From Bacilliculturomica massiliensis (lineage in GTDB: Bacteria > Bacillota > Clostridia > Peptostreptococcales > Anaerovoracaceae), in the NCBI RefSeq assembly GCF_900605495.1, contig NZ_LR027602.1:186001-250000 (forward strand): a DNA stretch of 64,000 nt, read 5' to 3'. The notes under the pieces were generated by a model. The model searched no databases. It saw only the letters and a program-made list of their open reading frames with translations, and was not told the DNA's origin. Positions 33,864-42,304 of this stretch are shown piece by piece; positions within the stretch are counted from its first letter, which is position 1, and every line of letters begins with the position of its first letter. The translations under genes and the position numbers were made by a program.

Positions 33864-35213
33864 CTAAAGGCCGTATTTATTCAGCTTATAGCGCAAAAGC
33901 TGTTTGGAGATGCCCAGTTTTTCCGCGGCTGCTTTCAGACTGCGTCCGCACTCCTCATACTGCCTGGCCAGGATGGCTTTTTCCGCAAAAGCCGTCTGCG
34001 CCTGCAGATCTGTGGGGTATGCCCCGCCGCCGGGATCCGCCGCCGGACCGCGGTCTGCGGATTCCGCGGCCTCGATGATGTAGAGCGGGATTTCACTGCG
34101 GGAGATCCTGTTGTTTTCAGAAAAGGCGAAGGCACCCTCAATGACGTTGCGCAGCTCCCGAACGTTTCCCGGCCAGTCGTAGCGTTCGAAGATCCGCAGG
34201 ATCTCCGGATCCGGCGGCTGGATATTGCAATTCATCTTGCTGTTAAAATACCGGACAAAGTGATCGGCAAGAAGCGCCACGTCGCCCTTTCGCCGGGCCA
34301 GACGGGGCAGCTGGATATAGATGACAGCCAGGCGGTAATAGAGATCGGGCATCATTCGGCCGTCCGCCATGAGCTGCCGCGGATCTTCATTGGTGGCCGC
34401 CACGATCCTTACGTTAACGGAGATCTCCCGGCTCGAACCGATCCTGCGGATCTTTTTGCTTTCCACAGCCTGAAGGAGCTTGATCTGCAGCTGGGGATCA
34501 AGGGAATTGATCTCATCGAGAAAGAGCGTGCCGCCCTCAGCCAGTTCAAACAGCCCCGCCTTGTCCTCCGCGCCGGTAAAGCTGCCTTTCGTCGTCCCGA
34601 ACAGCAGGGATTCCAGAAGACCGGGCGGGATAGCGCCGCAGTTTTGGGAGATAAATTTTTTGTGATACCTGCGGCTGCTGTTGTGAAGGGACTGAGCCGC
34701 CAGTTCCTTGCCGGTGCCGGTTTCGCCGTAGATCAGAACGGTGGAGTCCGTAAGTGCAAACTTTTCGATCTGCTTTTTCAGCGCGGCCATGGATTCATCG
34801 CCGGTAATGATATCGTCCAATATATACTTCGTATGATTGGATCGATAAAAGAGGTGATCCGCATGGGCTTCGATCTCGCCGATGTGATTTTTATCGTAAA
34901 AGAAATCGGCGAATTCGAGGGCCGCCACGGCCTTGCCTCCTTTATAGATGGGATAGGCGCATCCTGTCTTGGTGAGGCGGATCCCTCTGACCGTGGTCAG
35001 CTCACACTGAAAAAAATCCGACGCCGTTCCTTCCCTGAGCGCGGTCAGCAGGGGGTAGCCCTTGTCCATATCAGTGTAGAGATCGTGCAGGAACAGGCCG
35101 GTCAGATCTTCCAGCCCTGCTTTGAAATACTGTGGATTTCCTATATCTGAATAAATGATTTTTTCCGTTTGATCGACAATAATGAAATCTTTAAAATTTC
35201 CGCTGTTAAGCAT
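33864..35213 (-). CDS. PAS/AAA+ sigma-54 activator, RocR-like
   Basis: 449 residues with the same layout as its neighbour: PAS-like sensor (about 8-105), AAA+ with Walker A GETGTGKE (163-170), sigma-54 loop GSFTGA (210-215) and Walker B GGTLFLDEIN, then a Fis-type helix-turn-helix (AAEKLGISKQLLRYKLNKYGL). The start is ATG 35213, preceded by AAGGTGGAG; the open frame continues 167 codons upstream but only through the antisense of the XNQ-repeat gene. Probably the functional activator of rocB-permease and perhaps of the amidinotransferase (inference). Confidence 0.9.
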   Translation of the reverse strand: MLNSGNFKDFIIVDQTEKIIYSDIGNPQYFKAGLEDLTGLFLHDLYTDMDKGYPLLTALREGTASDFFQCELTTVRGIRLTKTGCAYPIYKGGKAVAALEFADFFYDKNHIGEIEAHADHLFYRSNHTKYILDDIITGDESMAALKKQIEKFALTDSTVLIYGETGTGKELAAQSLHNSSRRYHKKFISQNCGAIPPGLLESLLFGTTKGSFTGAEDKAGLFELAEGGTLFLDEINSLDPQLQIKLLQAVESKKIRRIGSSREISVNVRIVAATNEDPRQLMADGRMMPDLYYRLAVIYIQLPRLARRKGDVALLADHFVRYFNSKMNCNIQPPDPEILRIFERYDWPGNVRELRNVIEGAFAFSENNRISRSEIPLYIIEAAESADRGPAADPGGGAYPTDLQAQTAFAEKAILARQYEECGRSLKAAAEKLGISKQLLRYKLNKYGL

Positions 35214-35525
35214 TGGCTCCACCTTTGTAGTCTGCAGGAGATGCAGATGTTCGTCCGTTTCTGAAAAAGTCTCTGCGGATAGTATATCACGGGAAGATTC
35301 CCCACGTCCGCGAAAATGATAGATTTGATCATGCATTTGGTGATCCGGCAGAGAAATGTCTCCGGTCAGAATGTCTGAGACGGCCGATGACGATTCTTTA
35401 AGATTCCTCGATTTTCCGCTAATAGAACCGGCGCAAATGAGCAGAATAAACGTTGAACAAAGAAGTTCATTTTGGGTGTCGGCCGGTGAAAACAGGCCGG
35501 CCGGTAAAAACGGAGGTACAATAAA
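35214..35525. promoter_or_regulatory. Divergent intergenic region before the XNQ-repeat gene
   Basis: About 310 bases between the activator and the XNQ gene. It holds the palindrome TGAAC-AAAGAA-GTTCA (35454-35469) and two direct copies of GGCCGGT(G/A)AAAAC (about 35484 and 35502). No near-consensus sigma-A or sigma-54 promoter stood out on either strand. Confidence 0.4.
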
Positions 35526-35717
35526 ATGAGAAACGAAAGCAACCAGACCAACAAAAACAATCAGTCCAACCAGACCAATCAGACCAACAAGAACAACCAG
35601 AGCAATCAGTCCAATCAGAGCAACCAGACCAACAAGAACAATCAGTCCAACCAGACCAACAAGAACAACCAGGCAAATCAGACCAACAAAAACAATCAGT
35701 CCAATCAGTGCCACTAA
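35526..35717 (+). CDS. Tripeptide-repeat protein (X-Asn-Gln/Lys)19
   Basis: 63 residues: MRNE, then 19 unbroken tripeptides of the form X-N-(Q or K), X being Ser, Thr, Asn or once Ala, then Cys-His. Asn is invariant at position 2. Triplets group into TNK-NNQ pairs separated by SNQ/TNQ. No hydrophobic residue apart from the start. It has GGAGGT ribosome binding sequence and a clean terminator 40 bases after the stop, so it looks like a real single-gene unit. Not recognised; not a signal peptide, membrane or coiled-coil protein. A regular period-3 solenoid or extended helix, or a modified peptide ending in Cys-His, can be imagined, but nothing in the sequence proves a function. Confidence 0.7.
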   Translation: MRNESNQTNKNNQSNQTNQTNKNNQSNQSNQSNQTNKNNQSNQTNKNNQANQTNKNNQSNQCH

Positions 35718-35757
35718 GCGCCGCGGATTTTTAGCCGCGATAGTACTGAATGCAGAG

Positions 35758-35793
35758 GGAGAGCGGTTCGAGCCGCTCTCCTTTTGCGTTTTT
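35758..35793 (+). terminator. Terminator of the XNQ-repeat gene
   Basis: GGAGAGCGG-TTCGAG-CCGCTCTCC stem-loop (35758-35781) followed by TTTTGCGTTTTT. A smaller CGCGG/CCGCG hairpin (about 35721-35738) precedes it. Confidence 0.88.
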
Positions 35794-35877
35794 GCATTTG
35801 TTAAGAGTCCCTTGAAAAAGATCGGGAATGCGTAAAGAAGAATTTTCCGGGAGCCTGTGGCGGTACAGGAAAAAACA

Positions 35878-35906
35878 TTGATATTGCAGGGGGCGTGTAT
35901 TATAAT
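35878..35906 (+). promoter_or_regulatory. Sigma-A promoter of the zinc-ribbon protein gene
   Basis: TTGATA (35878-35883), 17 bases, TATAAT (35901-35906). A leader of about 120 AT-rich bases follows before the ATG at 36035. The gap 35718-36034 holds this promoter and the terminator above, nothing else supported. Confidence 0.75.
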
Positions 35907-36034
35907 ATAACGTATTATGGTGTAATTATTTTTCGATATCGATTCGATGTAAATCCGATTTGCATATGTAATTATAAAACATTTTTCTGTGAATACTTTC
36001 TAATAATTGGGTGGAGTTCAAGTGGAGGACCAAC

Positions 36035-38932
36035 ATGTATTGTAGTAAATGCGGCAATCCCATAAATGAAACGGATCTAAACTGCAGGATCTGTGGAGCT
36101 GAGGTAAACGGACGCTCCGATGAGAATGCAGTTCCGGCCGGCGGCAGAGAAGACGCGGCGGAATCCGGGAAAGCGGCTGACGAGACAGCAGCCGGGGACA
36201 AACCGGTCCGTCATATGGAGTTTACCTGGAACGTATATGATTTTCCGAAGCCTAAAAAGACAGAGGATCTGAATCTTTACTGGACGCTGGAGGATGAGCG
36301 GAGACGGCAGGCTGAGGCTGAAGCCGAAAAGCAGCGGGAGGCGGAGCGTGAGACGCAGCCGGTGAAGGAATCGGGAGATGGGGCGGAAGGGGAAACGGAA
36401 CAGACGCGGAAGCCGGAAGCGGGGAACGCTCAGGAGCCGGCCCGGGATATCAGGCAAAGCGCCGCGGAGGGGACAGGCGTTTCCGGCGGCGAACAGAGCG
36501 CGGGGAAGAAGGCGGAGGCAGAGGCGGCCAGAAAAGAGAGCGTCAGAGAGATCGAGAAATTTTTTACCTTTACAAAGAAAAACGAGGAGTTTCAGCAGCT
36601 TCTGGACAGAGAGTACGACAAACTGAAGAGGCGGGAGCAGGGCGAGCCTTATGTGGAGCCGGACCTCAGTTTTGAGCGGGAGGAAGAAGATGTTTACCTG
36701 AGACCGGACGTCTCGGAGGCGCAGAGCGAATTTGAGCGGATGATCCTGGAGGGGACTACCCCGGCAGAGGAAGCGGTGCCGGTGGAGGACCTTTTCCGGC
36801 GCAGAACGATGCCGGTAGATCTGACGGAGATCCAGAAGGAAGCGCGCAGAGCGGCGGAGCGCAGGGACGCGGAGACGGCGCCGCCGCAAGAGTCCCGGGG
36901 AGAAGCGGGAGAGCGGGCGGCGGAACCGGCCAGCCATACGGAAATCCCCACGGAGACGGAAGGGAAGCAGAGAGAACCGGAAACGCCGGCGGAAGCAGAA
37001 GAACCGGCGCCTCCTTTCACGGAGGAGAGCGGGATCCCGTCCATCGAGCTGCAGAAAAAAAGCGTGGACGAGATCGTCAGGAGATATACCACGGCGCTGG
37101 GAGCTGATGAGATCGCGGCTGCGGCTGCAGCCGCAGCTTTGGAGAATGAATTTCGGACTGAGCCCAGTACCCATGAGGTTCAGAGAGAAACGGCGGAAGA
37201 AGCCGCCCCGGCTGAATCAGAGGGGACGACGGCTGCGGGATCTTCGTCAGATACGGATGAAACGACTGAAACAGCTGCCCCTGCGGAAAGCAAGGCGGCT
37301 CCCTCCGGCGCCCTGGCCAGGGAACTGGCGGAGATGGCGGCAGCCCGCGACAGGATGATCCAGCAGCTGGCCGAAGAGAAGGAAGCGTTAAAACGAGCGG
37401 AGGCGGAGGCGGCCAGACGGGAAAAAGAGGAGCAGGAGCGTCAGGCGGCGGATCTGTTACGCCATGCGGCGGAACCCTATCCGCAGCCTCAGCCGGAGAC
37501 CCTCACGAGACAGACTCTGCCGGGAGCCAACGCGGAGATCCAGGTCACCGTGGCGGTGAAGGCCGGCGGAAGCGCGCCGGGGGAGACGGTCAGCGTGATC
37601 TCCGGGCCTGCAGGCAGCGAAGTGTACCGCACGGCCGTGGCTTCGGAGCCCGCGCCCGGCGGCAGACCGGTCACCGCTTATATAAAGGAAAGCGCGGGGA
37701 CTACATCGTCGGATACCCGCAGATACGAGCCTCCTGCGGAGCTGACCATGCGGACGCGGGTGGTGGAGGCGAAGGAAGTGCGCGCCGCCGCTCAGGCGGG
37801 AGCGCAGGCAAGACCGCCCGCCGGTTTTGGCCAGGCATCTGCTCCCGACCCGGCGGCCGCACCGGATATGGCGCCCGCTTATGTTCCGGCGCCGGACCCG
37901 GCTTCCGCGCCGGACCGGAAGTCAGAGGACGGGGGGCAGGCTGGCATAAAGGCGGATCAAAAGGGTCCGGAACCGGCTGCGAGACCGGCGGCCATGGAGG
38001 AACCCTGGCATGAGAATACGCTGAACAGCCTGTTTGCGGTGGTACCCGAGTCGGAAGAACAGAAAGAGGAAGAGAAAAAGGGAGGCCGCGGGGGGAAGAT
38101 CATTCTGACCATAATTGCGGTCATCCTAGTCATAGAGATCGCGGCCCTGGGCATCAAGTATTTTGCCCCGGAGAGCGCGGCTGCGGACGCTGTCCGCAGT
38201 GTTGAAGTGCGCATCGTTCAGATCTTCAGCGGAGCGGTGGAGGGCGTGTCGGATTTTTTTAAAGGACTGTCTGGCGATGATGATCCCGTGCCAGGCGGTG
38301 ATGCAGACGGGGACGGCTCCGCCGAAGGAACGGCGGGGGCGGGAGAAGAGAACGGCAGCGCGGACTTGGACGGAACGGCAGATGGGGAGAAACCGGACCC
38401 TGCGCCCATGAGCGACAAGACGGCGCTGATCGCCTCGCAGAGCTCCAAAAACAAGAATATAAAAGAGATCTCGGCATCCGACGAACTCAAATATTTGTCG
38501 GGCCAAAGATACAAAACAAAAGACATTGAAAACTCAAAGCCGCTGGAAAATAATATTTGGAAGACTCTTCCTTCTGGAGAGACGCTGTATTACGACCAGG
38601 CGGTGGTGGGGACGATCATCGCTTTTGATTCTCAGTGGCAGGATTATGTGAACAGCGGTACGAAGGATGCGCTCAGCCTTCTGAAGGAGGGCAGTCAGGC
38701 GTATCGCTACGCGTCCACCTATTCGAGGGTGGGGAAAGAGACGCAGAGCTTTGAGCTGCTGCAGATCGGCGAGATCCGCCAGGGTGAAAACGGGTTTTAC
38801 GTCTGGACGAAAGAGCAGATAAAAAAGACGCAAAGCGGTCAGACTAAAATCGTGACTTATCATTGGATCTATCAACTGGAACCCGTGGGCGACGAGATGA
38901 AAATCGTTAATTATACCAGGTACGAGGTCTAG
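36035..38932 (+). CDS. Zinc-ribbon, single-pass membrane protein (TcaA/YvbJ-like layout)
   Basis: 965 residues. N-terminal zinc ribbon with Cys3, Cys6, Cys17, Cys20; then about 650 residues of low-complexity Glu/Ala/Pro/Arg-rich sequence, probably disordered with helical stretches; one membrane segment (about 689-708, IILTIIAVILVIEIAALGI); an acidic Gly/Asp linker (about 745-790); and a folded C-terminal domain outside the membrane (about 815-965, TYSRVGKETQSFELLQIGEIR...). The layout recalls TcaA/YvbJ-type envelope-stress proteins but with a much longer cytoplasmic part. Start ATG 36035 follows GTGGAGGA. UPF0182 lies downstream on the same strand after about 190 bases. Confidence 0.8.
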   Translation: MYCSKCGNPINETDLNCRICGAEVNGRSDENAVPAGGREDAAESGKAADETAAGDKPVRHMEFTWNVYDFPKPKKTEDLNLYWTLEDERRRQAEAEAEKQREAERETQPVKESGDGAEGETEQTRKPEAGNAQEPARDIRQSAAEGTGVSGGEQSAGKKAEAEAARKESVREIEKFFTFTKKNEEFQQLLDREYDKLKRREQGEPYVEPDLSFEREEEDVYLRPDVSEAQSEFERMILEGTTPAEEAVPVEDLFRRRTMPVDLTEIQKEARRAAERRDAETAPPQESRGEAGERAAEPASHTEIPTETEGKQREPETPAEAEEPAPPFTEESGIPSIELQKKSVDEIVRRYTTALGADEIAAAAAAAALENEFRTEPSTHEVQRETAEEAAPAESEGTTAAGSSSDTDETTETAAPAESKAAPSGALARELAEMAAARDRMIQQLAEEKEALKRAEAEAARREKEEQERQAADLLRHAAEPYPQPQPETLTRQTLPGANAEIQVTVAVKAGGSAPGETVSVISGPAGSEVYRTAVASEPAPGGRPVTAYIKESAGTTSSDTRRYEPPAELTMRTRVVEAKEVRAAAQAGAQARPPAGFGQASAPDPAAAPDMAPAYVPAPDPASAPDRKSEDGGQAGIKADQKGPEPAARPAAMEEPWHENTLNSLFAVVPESEEQKEEEKKGGRGGKIILTIIAVILVIEIAALGIKYFAPESAAADAVRSVEVRIVQIFSGAVEGVSDFFKGLSGDDDPVPGGDADGDGSAEGTAGAGEENGSADLDGTADGEKPDPAPMSDKTALIASQSSKNKNIKEISASDELKYLSGQRYKTKDIENSKPLENNIWKTLPSGETLYYDQAVVGTIIAFDSQWQDYVNSGTKDALSLLKEGSQAYRYASTYSRVGKETQSFELLQIGEIRQGENGFYVWTKEQIKKTQSGQTKIVTYHWIYQLEPVGDEMKIVNYTRYEV

Positions 38933-39123
38933 GCCGGCTTCCCCGCAGCGTTGGGGAACCTTAATGCCGTCGCCGAAAAAGACCGAATGGAATAGGAGAG
39001 GCCCAAAGGGTCCGGCGGCTCTGCCAGCTGCGGAGCAGGCCCGGTCCTGCGGAGCTTTATGCAAAACGCGGCCCCACGCGGCGGTGGGAAGAAGATCTTA
39101 ACTTTTGAAATGAGGGAATAAGA

Positions 39124-42096
39124 TTGAAGAAAAAACAATTTGGAATTGTCGCAGTTGTTGTGGTGCTGCTCCTGATCTTCATGTTCTTCGGAGCGATCAT
39201 CGGCTTCATAAGCGACTATCTGTGGTTCAGGGAAATGGGCTACGTCAGCGTATTCTTCAAACAGCTCTTTACACAGCTGAAACTGGGAATACCCACGCTG
39301 GTGGTGATCACCGGACTGACGTATCTGTACCTGAACGCGCTGAAAAAGGGGTACTACAAGAAGGTGGAGGTGGCGGACGCTCCCGGGGCCAGTGAAAAAG
39401 TGGTACGTCGTTTCACTCTGGTGCTGAGCGCGGGATTCGGCGTGCTGGCCACGCTTTCCACGGTGACGAAGCTGTGGTTTCAGATCCTGCAGTTTTCCAA
39501 CGCCACGGATTTCGGTGTGGCCGATCCTATCTTCAACAACGACGTGGGCTTTTACATGTTCAAGCTGGAGTTCCTGTCCCAGCTCAACCAGATCGGCCTG
39601 ACCATTGTGGGGGCGTTCTTCCTGATCACGGTTTTATACTATATGCTTTTGATGTCGTTCCGGCATCCGCAGATCTTTGAACCTGCTTCGGAGCCCGAAT
39701 ACGAAACGGAGCAGGACGGAGGGCCCCGATTCGGCGGAAACTTCAGCCAGTTTGGTCCCTTCGGCGAGATGTTTGAGAATGCGGCGGGAGGCTTTGGCGG
39801 CCGCCGTCCGGGCAGACAGACCAAGCAGTTTGACCGCAGCAATTTTGGTCAGCTCCTGTCCATCGCATCCACGCAGATCAGCGTGATGGGCGTGGTCTTT
39901 TTCCTGATGGTCGCGGCGAACTTTTACATTAAGCAGTTCGGACTGCTGTATTCCAGCACCGGTCTGCTCTACGGAGCAGGCTATACGGATATCAACGTGA
40001 CGCTGCTCATTTACCGGGTGCTCATGGGTCTGGCGCTGCTGGCGGCCGTTTTCTTTGTGGTCGGCGTCAAAAAGAAAAAGGTGAAGACGGCGCTGGTGGT
40101 ACCGGTGATCATGATCGTGCTGTCCATCGGCGGCACAGGGATCGCCGCAGTGGTCCAGAACGTGGTGGTCTCCCCCGACGAGATCAACAAAGAGAGCGAA
40201 TATCTGATGAACAACATCACTTATACGCAGATGGCCTATGATCTTCAGGATATTTCCATCAAGGATTTCCCGGCGCAGAATACGCTGACGAAGGACGATA
40301 TCCTGAACAACATGGGAACATTTTCCAATATCAGGATCAACGATTTTGAGCCGGCGGCTCAGTTCTATAACCAGACGCAGAGCATCCGGTCCTATTACAC
40401 GTTCCACGACGTGGATGTGGACCGCTATATGATCAACGGCGAATACACGCAGACATTCCTGTCCGCCCGTGAGATCGACGAATCGAAGATCGGCGATCAG
40501 TGGCTGACCAAACATTTGAAATACACCCACGGCTACGGCATCACCCTTTCCCGGGTGGATAAGGTGACCGCCAGCGGTCAGCCGGATATGCTCATCGACA
40601 GTATTCCGCCTGTGTCCGACGTGGAAGAAATTCAGATCGAGCGTCCGGAGATCTACTTTGGAGAGAAAACGAACAATTATATCGTCGTAAATACGGATGA
40701 ACAGGAATTTGACTATCCCAGCGGCGAGAGCAATGCATATAATACCTATGAGGGAACTGCGGGGATCAACATGAACCTGTTCAACCGCATGGTCTTCGCT
40801 ATCCGGGAACAGAGCCTGAAGCTGCTGGTGTCCTCCAACATCGACAGCAATTCCAGGATCATCATCAACCGCAACGTGTCGGAGCGCGTGAAGAAGATCG
40901 CGCCCTTCCTGAGTTACGATGAACCGTATATCGTGACCGTGGACGGGAAACTGTACTGGATGCTGGACGCGTATACCACCAGCCCCTATTTCCCGTATTC
41001 GGAGCCTTACAATACGGAACAGAGCTACGATAATTATATCCGCAACTCGGTAAAGGTCGTGGTGGACGCCTATAACGGCGACGTGGATTTCTATCTGGTG
41101 GATGACGACGACCCGGTGGCTATGACACTGGCGAAGATCTATCCGCAGCTGTTCAAGAATTTCGACGCCATGCCGGAGGCGCTGCGCGCTCACGTGAGAT
41201 ACCCCAACTATCTGTTCAATATACAGGCCAACGTTTACAAGAAGTATCACATGAACGATGTCCGTGTATTTTATCAGAAGGAAGACCTGTGGGCCATCGC
41301 CATGCAGACCTACGGACAGGAGTCCAAGGTCATGACGCCTCAGTACTATATCACCAAGCTGCCCGGCGAGCAGGACGTGGAATTCATCAATTCCATTCCT
41401 TACACGCCCAATAACAAGAACAACATGACAGGACTGCTGGTGGCCAGAAACGACAACGGTCACTACGGGGAGCTGGTGCTGTTCCGTCTGCCGAAGGACC
41501 GGATCATTTACGGACCGCAGCAGGTGGAGGCGCAGATCAATCAGGATACGAACATCTCCAAGGAGTTCTCGCTGTGGAACAATTCCGGTTCCAATTACAG
41601 CAGGGGCGATATGTTCGTCATCCCGGTGGAACAGTCGCTGGTCTATGTCGAGCCGGTCTATCTGGAAGCGGCCAACGGCAGTCTGCCGGAAGTGAAGCGG
41701 GTGATCGTGGCTTACGGCGACAAGATCGCCTACGAGTCCACCCTGGCTCAGGCGCTGAATAAACTGTTCGGCGCAGGCGCGGGCGATCCGCTGTCCTCCA
41801 GTACGCCGGCGGCGGACGGGGAAAACAGCAGCGGTACGGAAGGCGGAGGACAGTCGTCAGATGTAATGACCATGGAGCAGATGGCGCAGCTGGCCAACGA
41901 AGCCTTCGAGAATGCGGTGGAGGCTCAGCAGAAGGGCGACTGGTCCGGCTACGGGGAATATCTCAACGAGCTCCAGAAGTATCTGACGCTGATGCAGCCC
42001 GCAGGTTCCGGCGAAGCGGCGGATCAGGGCGGAAACGCATTGGATGCAGGCGGAGCGGACGCCGGAAACGGCCAGGACGCCGGCGAAGCGCAGTAG
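39124..42096 (+). CDS. UPF0182 family membrane protein
   Basis: 990 residues from TTG 39124 (GAGGGAATAAGA before it). Seven or so N-terminal membrane segments (about 8-350) with the family motif DYLWFREMGYVSVFFKQLFTQL, then a large outside domain (about 355-890; NERVxxIAPFL-like SERVKKIAPFLSYD, PYFPYSEPYN) and a Ser/Gly/Asp/Glu-rich tail. The family (COG1615) is conserved but has no assigned function. A cytosolic Gly/Phe-rich loop (about 180-235) interrupts the membrane part. Confidence 0.93.
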   Translation: MKKKQFGIVAVVVVLLLIFMFFGAIIGFISDYLWFREMGYVSVFFKQLFTQLKLGIPTLVVITGLTYLYLNALKKGYYKKVEVADAPGASEKVVRRFTLVLSAGFGVLATLSTVTKLWFQILQFSNATDFGVADPIFNNDVGFYMFKLEFLSQLNQIGLTIVGAFFLITVLYYMLLMSFRHPQIFEPASEPEYETEQDGGPRFGGNFSQFGPFGEMFENAAGGFGGRRPGRQTKQFDRSNFGQLLSIASTQISVMGVVFFLMVAANFYIKQFGLLYSSTGLLYGAGYTDINVTLLIYRVLMGLALLAAVFFVVGVKKKKVKTALVVPVIMIVLSIGGTGIAAVVQNVVVSPDEINKESEYLMNNITYTQMAYDLQDISIKDFPAQNTLTKDDILNNMGTFSNIRINDFEPAAQFYNQTQSIRSYYTFHDVDVDRYMINGEYTQTFLSAREIDESKIGDQWLTKHLKYTHGYGITLSRVDKVTASGQPDMLIDSIPPVSDVEEIQIERPEIYFGEKTNNYIVVNTDEQEFDYPSGESNAYNTYEGTAGINMNLFNRMVFAIREQSLKLLVSSNIDSNSRIIINRNVSERVKKIAPFLSYDEPYIVTVDGKLYWMLDAYTTSPYFPYSEPYNTEQSYDNYIRNSVKVVVDAYNGDVDFYLVDDDDPVAMTLAKIYPQLFKNFDAMPEALRAHVRYPNYLFNIQANVYKKYHMNDVRVFYQKEDLWAIAMQTYGQESKVMTPQYYITKLPGEQDVEFINSIPYTPNNKNNMTGLLVARNDNGHYGELVLFRLPKDRIIYGPQQVEAQINQDTNISKEFSLWNNSGSNYSRGDMFVIPVEQSLVYVEPVYLEAANGSLPEVKRVIVAYGDKIAYESTLAQALNKLFGAGAGDPLSSSTPAADGENSSGTEGGGQSSDVMTMEQMAQLANEAFENAVEAQQKGDWSGYGEYLNELQKYLTLMQPAGSGEAADQGGNALDAGGADAGNGQDAGEAQ

Positions 42097-42304
42097 CGCA
42101 GAGTTTGTGCTGGACATTTCGGCACTGGATAAGGATCTGACTCGCCGCATTCGGCGGGATAAGGAATAAAATATGCAACGGGGGCGGCAGCAGCAGGGAA
42201 GCCTGGGAGAGGCCTGTCCCCGTTTCAAATTTGAGGCGGGGCCTGTCCGCCGGATCTTTCCGGCGGCGCCACCGCAGAACAGGAATGAGAAAAGGAGCGG
42301 ATTT

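Noticed and set aside
35530..35710. CRISPR-like or minisatellite array
   Set aside because: The repeats are codon-phased with no spacers of constant length, and sit inside a short gene with ribosome binding site and terminator.
35214..35714. A 167-residue hydrophobic N-terminal extension of the second RocR-like activator, Leu/Val/Gly-rich
   Set aside because: It is the antisense of the XNQ-repeat gene; the activator has its own ribosome binding site and a start that matches its paralogue.
39634..41463. A 609-codon minus-strand ORF
   Set aside because: Antisense shadow of the UPF0182 gene; composition rich in His, Arg and Val and no family resemblance.
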